6,910 nt of DNA from Planktotalea sp. (lineage in GTDB: Bacteria; Pseudomonadota; Alphaproteobacteria; Rhodobacterales; Rhodobacteraceae). Below are positions 1-6,910 of this stretch, piece after piece; positions within the stretch are counted from its first letter, which is position 1; each line of letters opens with the position of its first letter. The position numbers and the translations under genes were made by a program. The stretch spans positions 1 through 6,910 of the forward strand of contig JAHEGL010000011.1 in NCBI GenBank assembly GCA_024645145.1, in the 5' to 3' direction. The notes below the pieces were generated by a model that had not been told where the DNA came from, searched no databases, and was given only the letters and a program-made list of their open reading frames with translations.

Positions 1-131
<131 letters not shown>

Positions 132-133
<2 letters not shown>

Positions 134-503
134 ATTTAGGACGCTTCGCGCCGTACTTCGAACGACGTTGCTTACGATCTTTGACGCCCTGAGTATCCAG
201 AACACCGCGAAGAATGTGGTAACGCACACCCGGAAGGTCTTTTACACGACCGCCACGGATCAGAACCACAGAGTGCTCCTGAAGGTTGTGGCTCTCACCA
301 GGAATGTACGAAATAACCTCAAAGCCATTCGTCAGACGCACTTTGGCAACCTTACGCATAGCGGAGTTCGGCTTTTTCGGAGTTGTTGTATAAACGCGTG
401 TGCAGACGCCACGTTTTTGTGGGCACTGCTCTAGGTGCTGCGACTTAGAGCGCTTGATTTTAGGCTGACGCGGCTTGCGGATCAGCTGTTGGATCGTTGG
501 CAT
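132..503 (-). CDS. rpsL: 30S ribosomal protein S12
   Basis: Complete 123-residue S12, the decoding-centre protein of the small subunit. The start is taken at the ATG at 501-503, giving [12 protein letters not shown], the conserved family start. An in-frame ATG six codons upstream (519-521, adding MGKTPS) is less likely because families do not carry that extension and a GGGGAAG ribosome-binding stretch lies 9 nt before the chosen ATG. Signature segments are [25 protein letters not shown] in part (residues 28-51) and [13 protein letters not shown] (84-96). The residues whose substitution classically gives streptomycin resistance, Lys43 and Lys88 counting Met (E. coli K42 and K87), are both wild type, as are Asp89, the methylthiolation site, and Pro91. 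It is the first gene of the str operon here, followed after 12 nt by rpsG. Expression probably comes from the promoter at 743-771 through a long leader. Confidence 0.98.
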
Positions 504-589
504 AGAAGGTGTCTTCCCCATCTCTCAACTTAGTTTTGCCACTTGCCTTCCGGCGCGTGACGCGAAATCTGCCGTGCCGTGGAGCACAA

Positions 590-607
590 TCGCCTGTAAA
601 CAAGCGA
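590..607 (-). other. Small RNA hairpin directly after the leader terminator
   Basis: In the minus-strand transcript UCGCUUG pairs with CAGGCGA around a UUUA loop: seven pairs including one U-G wobble. On the plus strand the wobble becomes a C-A mismatch, so the stem is better formed in the rpsL-sense RNA. It shares its first base with the end of the U run of the upstream hairpin. Read by hand; function unknown. Confidence 0.5.
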
Positions 608-649
608 AAAAACCGCATACGTTCCCATTCCGAGGTGAACGTCGCGGTT
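607..649 (-). terminator. Intrinsic terminator-like hairpin (candidate attenuator) inside the rpsL leader
   Basis: Minus-strand RNA: AACCGC (649-644) pairs with GCGGUU (616-611), and ACGUUC (642-637) pairs with GAACGU (624-619), separated by a small internal loop (one base against two). CC/GG can extend the stem past a bulged A to a 7-nt loop. The 3' arm runs into six U (612-607). This is the layout of a Rho-independent terminator, facing rpsL and lying between its likely promoter and its start codon. No gene ends on this strand just upstream. It is therefore either an attenuator of the str operon or the end of a separate small RNA. The plus-strand reading lacks a comparable U run. Confidence 0.65.
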
Positions 650-660
650 GGGTTTCAGAG

Positions 661-685
661 GGTGTGGAGCGTATTTGTCCAGACC
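661..685 (-). other. Alternative leader hairpin competing with the 5' stem
   Basis: In the minus-sense RNA GGUCUGGA (685-678) can pair with UCCACACC (668-661), seven of eight positions, around a 9-nt loop. Four of its bases (685-682) are also used by the outer stem at 682-724, so both cannot form fully at once. Found by eye; no folding energy was computed. Confidence 0.35.
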
Positions 686-724
686 TTGACCACAGTCGAT
701 ATAATATCGGCAAAAGAAAAGGTC
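682..724 (-). other. 5' leader stem-loop enclosing a perfect palindrome
   Basis: GACCUU (724-719) can pair with AAGGUC (687-682) in the rpsL-sense RNA. Inside lies CGATAT-T-ATATCG (709-697), a 6+1+6 perfect inverted repeat. The palindrome could act as an RNA element or as a DNA operator just downstream of the start of transcription. It also creates a TATAAT string on the plus strand (700-705), but without a well-spaced -35. Confidence 0.4.
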
Positions 725-742
725 CTTGAGCCGGATTGCGCG

Positions 743-771
743 TCTATAGGGGGAGTCGGGTGAGGTGTCAA
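743..771 (-). promoter_or_regulatory. Sigma-70-type promoter for rpsL (str operon)
   Basis: On the minus strand TTGACA (771-766) is a perfect -35 and is followed after exactly 17 nt by TATAGA (748-743), four of six to the -10 consensus. The predicted start of transcription is near 736. This is the best promoter match found in the intergenic region. It points at rpsL, which is isolated from rpoC transcription by an oppositely oriented gene. The spacer contains a GANTC site (GACTC, 757-753), the target of the CcrM methylase in alphaproteobacteria. It does not overlap the divergent glycosyltransferase gene if that starts at 846. Confidence 0.75.
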
Positions 772-845
772 CACGCCCTGCCCCTTGCTCGTTGCGGGTG
801 GCGGTGCCATGCTACAGTTGTGATGTTAGTCAGCGGAGCCGCATT

Positions 846-1649
846 GTGCAAATCATCGGATTATGTCGGTTTTCTTACCCAGCGCTCGGCGGCTTTCAGG
901 TTGAGCATGAAGGCGTAGTCGAGCGCTCTGCCTACCTCTACGACCCTGCGCGCATGGATGAGCGATTTCGTCATTTTGAAACGATCATACTACCCTCCAT
1001 CGCCGCGGAGACTGAAAAAGACTTCACATTCATCATCGTCATTGGCGACAATCTTCCCGACCTCTACCAAGAGCGGCTTTTTGATCTTTGCGCTGATATT
1101 CCCCAGATCACCATCCAAGTGCACGCCCCCGCGGATCATCGTGAGACGATGCAGAAAGCAATCAACACGGCACGTGTAAAAAGCGATGCGCCCTGCCTGC
1201 AATTTCGCCATGACGATGATGATGCAGTCGCGGTGACGTTTGTGGAAGAGTTCAAACGCGCGGCTATGGATTGCCGTCCCCTGCTCGAGCGCAACAAGTT
1301 CGTTGCCTTTGATTTCCCCCGTGGCTACGTCGTGCGCCCTGACGCAAAAGGGCTGCACGTGGAAGAAACATATCACCCGTTCTGGGGGGTCGCGCTTGGC
1401 TGTTCCGTTGCGCCGCATATTCGCAAAAGCATCATGAATTTCGCGCACGGTCGTATGGGCCGCTTCATGCCATCGATCAGTTTTGACAAGCCGGTGATGT
1501 ATTTACGCAGCGACAATGATTATGACGACAGCCGACAAGGGCCGAATGTCACGCAACCAAAGTTGAAACTGCTTAATAAAGACGGCGGGCAAATGATCCG
1601 CGACACTTTTGCTGTGGATGCCGATCACATCAGGCGTGTGTTCGCTTGA
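846..1649 (+). CDS. Putative glycosyltransferase, PF11316 'rhamnosyl transferase' type
   Basis: With a GTG start at 846-848 the product is 267 residues beginning VQIIGLCRFSYPALGGFQVEH (initiator Met). This start has GGAG at 835-838, 7 nt upstream, and matches where I recall family members starting. An ATG at 765 would add 27 unconserved residues and place the rpsL -35 box inside the gene. The body has ERFRHFETIILPSI (~40-53), DFTFIIVIGD (~59-68) and LQFRHDDDDAVAV (~118-130), whose aspartate run at 123-126 is the likely DXD-like nucleotide-sugar/metal site. No signal peptide or membrane helix is evident, so it is probably cytosolic or peripheral. Donor and acceptor are unknown, and 'rhamnosyl' is only the family label. 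It is the only plus-strand gene, divergent from rpsL and convergent with the EamA gene, overlapping it by 20 bp. A weak promoter-like pair (TTGCGG 792-797, TACAGT 813-818, 15-nt spacing) lies upstream but is not convincing. Confidence 0.82.
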   Translation: MQIIGLCRFSYPALGGFQVEHEGVVERSAYLYDPARMDERFRHFETIILPSIAAETEKDFTFIIVIGDNLPDLYQERLFDLCADIPQITIQVHAPADHRETMQKAINTARVKSDAPCLQFRHDDDDAVAVTFVEEFKRAAMDCRPLLERNKFVAFDFPRGYVVRPDAKGLHVEETYHPFWGVALGCSVAPHIRKSIMNFAHGRMGRFMPSISFDKPVMYLRSDNDYDDSRQGPNVTQPKLKLLNKDGGQMIRDTFAVDADHIRRVFA

Positions 1650-2538
1650 GCGCTTTGCGTTTCGCCACTGCCTCACGATAGAGCGTGAAGACACCCGTTG
1701 CGACGATGAGTGCGGCACCAACAAAGGTAAGCGGTTCTGGCCATTCGCCAAAGAACACATAGCCCAGCAGCAATGCCCAAAGCATCGCGGTATAGCGAAA
1801 GGGTGACGTAAACCCGACTTCGCCGACGCGCATAACCATCACCGAAAAGACGTAGCCGCCAATTACGAAAAAGGCCGACGCGGTGAGCATGGCGATTTGA
1901 ATTGCCGTCAAATCGACCCATTCCCCTGTGACCGCAGCGCCGACCCCACCAAACACGGTAACAAAAATAGCACCAACCAAAGTGACTGTGAGCGATGGCA
2001 CATCCTTGCTAAGACGCCGCGCCGCAAGGTCGCGCACGGTGACGCAAACCACAGCAATCAAAACGTAGATGGAGTGAATGGTAAAACCCTCGGTCCCCGG
2101 CCGCACGATCAAAATCATCCCACCAAACCCGATCAGAATTGCGAGCATGCGACGCCAGCCCACCGCTTCTTTGAACACAAGTGCGGCAGCGAGTGTGACT
2201 GTCAGCGGCAAGGTCTGCAAAATTGCGGTGACATTGGCAAAGGGCATGTGCAGCAAGGCCGTCAAAAAGAAGTACGCCGCCGCAACTTCCGCGCCTGAGC
2301 GCAACACAATGAGCCAACGGTCTTTCGCCTTTTCAGGCCAAGCGAGAACCTTGAGATAGCGCGCAAGAAAGAAGATCAAAACGCTCGCCAAAACACCGCG
2401 CAGCAACAGCACTTGAGAAAGCGGCACCTCTGTCCCAATGGCTTTGACGAATAGATCATTAAACGTAAACGCCGCCATGGAGCACATCATAAAGAGCGCG
2501 CCTTTGGCATTATCGGAGAGGGTGGCGAAGAATTTCAT
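1630..2538 (-). CDS. EamA/DMT-family transporter (10 membrane segments)
   Basis: A 302-residue integral inner-membrane protein starting MKFFATLSDNAKGALFMM at the ATG at 2536-2538. The frame is open for 44 more codons upstream, but that stretch is not membrane-like and looks non-coding; the Shine-Dalgarno before the chosen start is weak. Ten hydrophobic segments can be traced at about residues 12-34, 40-61, 75-97, 101-121, 129-147, 153-175, 182-203, 209-236, 243-264 and 268-287, in the two five-helix halves of the EamA fold. Typical features are FNDLFVK in helix 1, LLLRG in helix 2, FANVTAILQTLPL in helix 4 and GFTSPFRYTAMLWALLLGYVFFGEWP late in the second half. Family members export amino acids, nucleobases or other metabolites; the substrate cannot be told here. 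Its 3' end overlaps the glycosyltransferase gene, and no terminator is visible there. Confidence 0.9.
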   Translation of the reverse strand: MKFFATLSDNAKGALFMMCSMAAFTFNDLFVKAIGTEVPLSQVLLLRGVLASVLIFFLARYLKVLAWPEKAKDRWLIVLRSGAEVAAAYFFLTALLHMPFANVTAILQTLPLTVTLAAALVFKEAVGWRRMLAILIGFGGMILIVRPGTEGFTIHSIYVLIAVVCVTVRDLAARRLSKDVPSLTVTLVGAIFVTVFGGVGAAVTGEWVDLTAIQIAMLTASAFFVIGGYVFSVMVMRVGEVGFTSPFRYTAMLWALLLGYVFFGEWPEPLTFVGAALIVATGVFTLYREAVAKRKALKRTHA

Positions 2539-2617
2539 GATGCCTGTATCGCTGAAAGCACCCCGCGTGTGTAGTGCGTTTGCGACGTCTGCGCGAAACT
2601 TCAACGTAGCGGAATAT

Positions 2618-3068
2618 CTAAAAAGGACGCCGTTTTTGAAAACCCGTTTTGGACTGCTCGAAACCAGCACTTTGATAAAAGCCTAAGATGTTAGGATCTT
2701 GTGACCCGCTCAAGAGCATGGCCTTGTAGCAGCCTTGTTTCCAAGCATGATGCGTCGCGAAATCGAGCACGGCTTTGCCAAATCCACAGCCACGATAGAA
2801 CCGATGGGTCACCATTTTCGATCAACGCATAGGGTTTGCAACCGCGTGTGAGGTTCGGCACGACAACGACAGTGCATGACGCGACGGGTAATTCTTCAGT
2901 TTCACCAAGCACAATGGCACTGCCTTCGTATCTCAGGAACCGAGCGAATGTTTCTCGTGCCTGTGCGAGCCGATAGGGCGCGTTGCCTTCTGCAAGATGG
3001 GTATAGAGCTCAAGCAGCGCTTCAAGGTCTTTTTCAACGGCATGTCGTATAGAAAGGTCTGCAGTCAT
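2618..3068 (-). pseudogene. GNAT-family N-acetyltransferase split by a frameshift
   Basis: Two overlapping minus-strand frames make one GNAT protein of about 150 residues. The first, from the ATG at 3066-3068, reads MTADLSIRHAVEKDLEALLELY to LTRGCKPYALIEN (residue 85, codon 2814-2816), then leaves the family pattern. The adjacent frame continues with VTHRFYRGCGFGKAVLDFA, holding the acetyl-CoA-binding R-x-x-G-x-G motif, and SGSQDPNILGFYQSAGFEQSKTGFQKRRP, the usual GNAT C-terminus, ending in TAG at 2618-2620. Related proteins as I recall them read ENVVT here, so loss of two bases from a GTGGTG stretch fits best; one extra G is also possible. The damage lies at about 2810-2816. The unshifted product would lack the cofactor site, so the gene is inactive if the sequence is right; a sequencing error is the alternative. 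No good ribosome-binding site precedes the ATG. Substrate unknown. Confidence 0.82.
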
Positions 3069-3122
3069 ATGGTGAAGGCTAAGTTGTTTGGCCTATCTCA
3101 GCAATAATGCCATCTCCCAAAC

Positions 3123-3158
3123 AAAAAGGCCCCCACGAACATTCGTGAGGGCCTTTTT
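3123..3158 (-). terminator. Intrinsic terminator after rpoC, symmetrical
   Basis: AAAAAGGCCC (3123-3132) pairs perfectly with GGGCCTTTTT (3149-3158). After one mismatch (3133/3148), CACGAA (3134-3139) pairs with TTCGTG (3142-3147) around a 2-nt gap, so a few inner pairs must open to make the loop. On the minus strand the stem is followed by a U-rich run 20 nt past the rpoC stop. The A and T runs on both sides would also allow termination of plus-strand transcripts. It should end the rpoBC transcript, leaving the downstream acetyltransferase dependent on read-through or its own unseen promoter. Confidence 0.93.
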
Positions 3159-3178
3159 CGGTTCTTAAGCGAGACGCT

Positions 3179-6100
3179 TTACTCGTCGCGACTTTCGGGT
3201 GTGGAGAACACATCCTCTGGCTTATCGAATACGTCACCACCCACGATATCATCCGTAGGCGCGGCCAGTGCGGCAGCGGCTTCGGCTTCAATGCGGCGGG
3301 CTTCGACAACGACGTTGTCACGGTCTTGCGCAACACGCTGCATCTGCTGAGTTGCCCCACCTGTACCGGCTGGGATCAAACGACCGACGATAACGTTCTC
3401 TTTGAGACCGACCAGCTTGTCCCGCTTGCCCTGTACGGAAGCTTCCGTAAGAACGCGCGTAGTTTCCTGGAAGGACGCTGCTGATATGAAGCTGCGTGTC
3501 TGCAAGGACGCTTTGGTGATCCCGAGCAAGATTGGCTCACCCTGCGCAGGCTTGTAGCCACGCTGAGCTGCTTTCTCGTTGGCCGCAAGATACTCTTGCT
3601 TGTCCACATGCTCGCCTTTGAGCAATGTGGTTTGGCCACTGTCGAGGATTTCCCACTTCTGGAGCATCTGACGTACGATGACTTCGATGTGCTTGTCGTT
3701 AATCTTAACACCCTGAAGGCGATAAACGTCCTGCACCTCGTTGATCATGTAATCCGCCAGTGCTTCAACACCCATGATGGACAAGATGTCGTGCGGCGCC
3801 GGGTTGCCGTCCATGATGTAGTCGCCTTTGGAGACAAAATCACCTTCCTGAACTGGAATGTGCTTGCCCTTTGGCACCATGTATTCAACCGGGCTCAGGC
3901 TTTCGTCTACAGGATCAATCGCGATGCGGCGCTTGTTCTTGTAGTCTTTGCCAAAGCGGACGTGACCGTCAATTTCTGCGATGATCGCGTGGTCTTTAGG
4001 GCGACGTGCCTCAAAGAGTTCAGCAACCCGTGGCAGACCACCGGTAATGTCCTTCGTTTTCGCACCTTCGCGCGGGATACGTGCGACAACATCACCCGCC
4101 TGAACCTCAGAACCTTCTTCAATAGAAAGAACCGCATCCACAGACATTGGGTATGTCACAGGGTTGCCAGCATCGTTGCGCACGGGCTCACCATCTTTGT
4201 CCATGATGATGATTTCCGGCTTCAGTTCGTTGCCTTTTGGCGCTGCGCGCCAGTCGATAACGATCTTCTGCGTCATGCCTGTTGCTTCGTCCGTCTCGTC
4301 GCGTACGGCGATGCCGGATGCGAGATCAACAAACTTGGCGATACCAGCCTTCTCCGCGATGATCGGCAGCGTATACGGATCCCACTCAAACAGCTTGTCA
4401 CCGCGCGCAACTTTTGCGCCCTCTTTGACAAACAGCTTGGTGCCGTAGCCGAGCTTGTGGCTTGAACGCTCTTCACCGTTATCATCGTTGATGGTCATCT
4501 TCATATTACGGCCCATCACCATGATATCGCCAGCGGCGTTTTCAAGGGTTTGAGGGTTTTCAAAGACGATCGTGCCTTCTTGACTTGCTTCCTGGAAGGA
4601 CTGCTGGCCACCTTGCGCAACACCGCCGATGTGGAATGTCCGCATGGTCAACTGTGTGCCCGGCTCACCGATGGATTGCGCGGCGATGATGCCGACAGCT
4701 TCACCGGAGTTGACCATTGTACCGCGTGCAAGGTCACGACCATAGCACATGGCGCAAACGCCCTCTTCCGCTTCACAGGTCAATGGAGAACGGATGCGCA
4801 TGGATGCAACGCCCGCCTCTTCGACCATATCCGCCATAAGCTCGTCGATGAGCGTACCTGTTGTGAGCAATACTTCATCAGTACCAGGGCGCAAAACGTC
4901 CTGTGCCACAACACGGCCCAACACACGATCCGCAAGCGAGGAGACAACCTCACCGTCGTTCACAGCCGCTTCCGCAGTGATCATGTTCTCTGTTCCACAG
5001 TCGCGCATACGCACGATGCAGTCCTGAGAAACGTCAACCAAGCGACGTGTCAGATAACCAGAGTTTGCTGTTTTCAAAGCCGTGTCTGACAGACCCTTAC
5101 GAGCGCCGTGCGTGGAGTTGAAGTACTCCAGAACGGTCAGACCTTCCTTAAAGTTGGAGATAATCGGCGTCTCGATGATGTCGCCATTCGGCTTCGCCAT
5201 CAGACCGCGCATACCGCCCAGCTGTTTCATCTGTGTGACCGAGCCACGCGCGCCAGAGTGCGCCATCATGTAGACCGAGTTCGGCTCCATTTCGGTGCCT
5301 TGATCGTCGTGACGGGCTGCGGAAATGGACCCCATCATCGCATCGGTGACTTTGTCGTTACACTTTGACCAAGCATCGACAACTTTGTTGTACTTTTCGC
5401 CCTGAGTGATCAGGCCGTCCATGTACTGTTGCTCGAAATCTTTAACCTGATCGCGCGTTTCTTCAACCAAAGGCCACTTTGTATCAGGGATCAACATATC
5501 GTCCTTACCGAACGAGATGCCTGCCTTGAAGGCTTCGCGGAAACCCATGGTCATGATGTGGTCACAGAAGATCACGGACTCTTTCTGACCACAGTAACGA
5601 TAGACCGTGTCGATGACCTGCTGAACTTCCTTCTTACGCAGAAGGCGGTTCACCAGTTCAAACGGTGCTTTCGCGTTTAGCGGCAGAAGTGCGCCAAGAC
5701 GTACGCGACCTGGTGTGGTCTCGAAACGCTGCATGACTTCATTGCCCTCATTGTCGATCTGCGGCAAGCGCGCTGTGATCTTGGAGTGCAAGTGAACTGT
5801 GCCATTATCAAGCGCGTGCTGAACTTCTTCGATAGAGCCGAAGATCATGCCTTCGCCCTTCATACCCTCACGCTCAAGCGTGGTGTAATAAAGACCCAAG
5901 ATCATATCCTGAGACGGAACAATGATCGGTGCGCCGTTTGCAGGCGACAGAACGTTGTTCGTGGACATCATCAAAACACGTGCTTCAAGCTGTGCTTCAA
6001 GCGAAAGTGGCACGTGCACAGCCATCTGGTCCCCATCGAAGTCCGCGTTAAACGCAGAACAGACGAGCGGGTGCAGCTGGATCGCTTTACCTTCGATGAG

Positions 6101-6910
6101 GACAGGTTCGAACGCCTGAATACCAAGACGGTGCAGCGTAGGCGCACGGTTCAGCATGACAGGGTGTTCGCGGATCACTTCGTCCAAGATATCCCAAACT
6201 TCGGGACGCTCTTTTTCAACGAGTTTCTTCGCCTGTTTCACGGTGGAGGACAGACCTTTGGCCTCAAGACGCGAGTAGATGAAAGGTTTGAACAGCTCGA
6301 GCGCCATCTTTTTGGGCAAGCCACACTGATGCAACTTCAGTTCTGGACCGGTCACAATGACGGAACGACCAGAAAAGTCGACGCGTTTACCCAAAAGGTT
6401 TTGACGGAAACGACCTTGCTTACCCTTCAGCATGTCGCTGAGGGATTTCAAGGGACGCTTGTTTGCGCCTGTGATGACGCGGCCACGACGACCGTTGTCG
6501 AACAGTGCGTCAACAGCTTCCTGCAACATGCGCTTTTCGTTGCGCACGATGATGTCAGGTGCGCGCAGCTCGATGAGACGCTTAAGACGGTTGTTCCGGT
6601 TGATCACACGACGATAGAGATCGTTAAGATCGGACGTCGCAAAACGGCCACCATCGAGTGGCACCAGCGGGCGAAGCTCTGGCGGGATCACAGGGATCAC
6701 GGTCAGGATCATCCAATCTGGACGGTTGCCGGACTCAAGGAAGCTCTCGACCACTTTGAGGCGCTTGATGATCTTCTTTGGCTTCAGCTCACCTGTCGCT
6801 TCCGCGAGATCCGCGCGTAGCGTTTCTGCCTCGGACTCAAGATCGATCTGAGCAAGCATTTCACGGATCGCTTCCGCACCAATGTTCGCAGTAAATGCGT
6901 CCATACCGAA
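3179..6910 (-). CDS. rpoC: DNA-directed RNA polymerase subunit beta' (5' end outside the window)
   Basis: The minus strand is open from the right edge to a TAA at 3179-3181, giving 1243 residues that align from about E. coli residue 171 to the C-terminus. The N-terminal zinc ribbon is off-window. Counting from Met at 6902-6904: NADFDGD at 286-292 (codons of DFDGD at 6029-6043) holds the three catalytic Mg-binding aspartates; the bridge helix is about 592-627 with [19 protein letters not shown]; zinc site 2 is Cys636, 710, 717 and 720, with the spacing of E. coli 814, 888, 895 and 898; the trigger loop [11 protein letters not shown] lies at 751-761 with His758 equal to E. coli His936. A variable region of about 200 residues follows, in the position of the SI3 insertion, then a conserved C-terminus with [20 protein letters not shown] and ending in an acidic tail. 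No intein, frameshift or missing key residue was seen. rpoB would be expected immediately upstream. Confidence 0.99.
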   Translation of the reverse strand, partial: FGMDAFTANIGAEAIREMLAQIDLESEAETLRADLAEATGELKPKKIIKRLKVVESFLESGNRPDWMILTVIPVIPPELRPLVPLDGGRFATSDLNDLYRRVINRNNRLKRLIELRAPDIIVRNEKRMLQEAVDALFDNGRRGRVITGANKRPLKSLSDMLKGKQGRFRQNLLGKRVDFSGRSVIVTGPELKLHQCGLPKKMALELFKPFIYSRLEAKGLSSTVKQAKKLVEKERPEVWDILDEVIREHPVMLNRAPTLHRLGIQAFEPVLIEGKAIQLHPLVCSAFNADFDGDQMAVHVPLSLEAQLEARVLMMSTNNVLSPANGAPIIVPSQDMILGLYYTTLEREGMKGEGMIFGSIEEVQHALDNGTVHLHSKITARLPQIDNEGNEVMQRFETTPGRVRLGALLPLNAKAPFELVNRLLRKKEVQQVIDTVYRYCGQKESVIFCDHIMTMGFREAFKAGISFGKDDMLIPDTKWPLVEETRDQVKDFEQQYMDGLITQGEKYNKVVDAWSKCNDKVTDAMMGSISAARHDDQGTEMEPNSVYMMAHSGARGSVTQMKQLGGMRGLMAKPNGDIIETPIISNFKEGLTVLEYFNSTHGARKGLSDTALKTANSGYLTRRLVDVSQDCIVRMRDCGTENMITAEAAVNDGEVVSSLADRVLGRVVAQDVLRPGTDEVLLTTGTLIDELMADMVEEAGVASMRIRSPLTCEAEEGVCAMCYGRDLARGTMVNSGEAVGIIAAQSIGEPGTQLTMRTFHIGGVAQGGQQSFQEASQEGTIVFENPQTLENAAGDIMVMGRNMKMTINDDNGEERSSHKLGYGTKLFVKEGAKVARGDKLFEWDPYTLPIIAEKAGIAKFVDLASGIAVRDETDEATGMTQKIVIDWRAAPKGNELKPEIIIMDKDGEPVRNDAGNPVTYPMSVDAVLSIEEGSEVQAGDVVARIPREGAKTKDITGGLPRVAELFEARRPKDHAIIAEIDGHVRFGKDYKNKRRIAIDPVDESLSPVEYMVPKGKHIPVQEGDFVSKGDYIMDGNPAPHDILSIMGVEALADYMINEVQDVYRLQGVKINDKHIEVIVRQMLQKWEILDSGQTTLLKGEHVDKQEYLAANEKAAQRGYKPAQGEPILLGITKASLQTRSFISAASFQETTRVLTEASVQGKRDKLVGLKENVIVGRLIPAGTGGATQQMQRVAQDRDNVVVEARRIEAEAAAALAAPTDDIVGGDVFDKPEDVFSTPESRDE

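Larger units (their letters stand above)
504..736 (-). promoter_or_regulatory. Long untranslated leader of rpsL with several predicted hairpins
   Basis: If the promoter at 743-771 is used, transcription starts near 736 and the rpsL mRNA carries about 230 untranslated nt. No convincing gene is encoded: the short overlapping reading frames on both strands are low-complexity shadows. In transcript order it contains a 5' stem with a nested palindrome (724-682), an alternative hairpin that uses four of the same bases (685-661), a terminator-like hairpin with a U run (649-607), a compact hairpin (607-590) and about 85 nt without clear structure before rpsL. R-protein operons commonly have structured leaders that respond to a free ribosomal protein; this leader resembles none that I can name. 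All structures are from manual pairing, not folding software. Confidence 0.6.

Noticed and set aside
675..705. Plus-strand promoter TTGTCC with TATAAT for the glycosyltransferase
   Set aside because: The -10 is perfect but arises from the palindrome. The spacing is 19 nt with a weak -35, and the nearer TTGACC (686-691) leaves only 8 nt.
475..763. Short overlapping plus- and minus-strand frames (62-84 codons) in the rpsL upstream region
   Set aside because: No homology-like pattern, no good Shine-Dalgarno, and they overlap the better-supported promoter and RNA structures.
990..1448. 152-codon minus-strand frame inside the glycosyltransferase gene
   Set aside because: Lies entirely antisense to a gene with clear family motifs; composition and lack of motifs indicate a shadow frame.
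2539..2617. Possible promoter or terminator between the GNAT pseudogene and the EamA gene
   Set aside because: No convincing -35/-10 pair and no hairpin with a U run; only a GACGTC palindrome that is easily chance.
3069..3122. Promoter for the GNAT gene just after the rpoC terminator
   Set aside because: Candidate boxes such as TTGTTT or TTGGGA have no acceptable -10 at the right distance.
3596..4465. 289-codon open frame on the plus strand, opposite the 3' part of rpoC
   Set aside because: Same reasoning: it mirrors rpoC codons, shows no family motif and lies wholly inside an essential gene.
5786..6820. 344-codon open frame on the plus strand, opposite rpoC
   Set aside because: Antisense shadow of a conserved, codon-biased gene. 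Its translation is rich in His, Arg, Val and Phe with no recognisable domain, and no ribosome-binding site or promoter was seen.
3179..6910. Intein or unusual insertion in rpoC
   Set aside because: Spacing of the catalytic aspartates, zinc-site cysteines and trigger loop matches E. coli to within a few residues. The variable stretch after the trigger loop is in the normal place for the lineage insertion.

Overview
The window reads as a chromosomal segment from an alphaproteobacterium, most likely the Rhodobacteraceae/Roseobacter group. This rests on the S12, S7 and RpoC sequences, on a PF11316-type 'rhamnosyl transferase' and an EamA transporter of the kind common in that group, and on a TTGACA-N17-TATAGA promoter of the form often seen ahead of its translation genes. 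That placement is inferred from recalled family resemblance; no search was run.

Layout. The two ends carry core information-processing genes on the minus strand. At the right, 3179-6910 is the 3' ~88% of rpoC (RNA polymerase beta'), whose N-terminus lies outside the window, followed by a strong intrinsic terminator (3123-3158). At the left is the start of the str operon: rpsL (S12, 132-503) and the first 39 codons of rpsG (S7, 1-119). Between rpoC and rpsL sit three accessory genes: a GNAT acetyltransferase broken by a frameshift (2618-3068, minus), an EamA/DMT-family permease (1630-2538, minus) and a small glycosyltransferase-like gene (846-1649, plus). The last two converge and overlap tail to tail by 20 bp.

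Regulation. The plus-strand glycosyltransferase separates rpsL from rpoC transcription, so rpsL needs its own promoter. A consensus-like one lies at 743-771. It implies an untranslated leader of about 230 nt, the most interesting non-coding stretch here. The leader contains a 5' stem-loop with a nested palindrome (682-724), a hairpin competing with it (661-685), a terminator-like hairpin with a six-U run (607-649) and a compact hairpin just after it (590-607). Together they look like an attenuated r-protein leader, or alternatively a separate ~130-nt small RNA ending upstream of rpsL. The rpsL-rpsG gap is only 12 nt, too short for an E. coli-style S7-binding intercistronic regulator.

No mobile element, CRISPR array, tRNA or rRNA was seen. 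Apart from the leader and the frameshifted acetyltransferase, the region looks ordinary.
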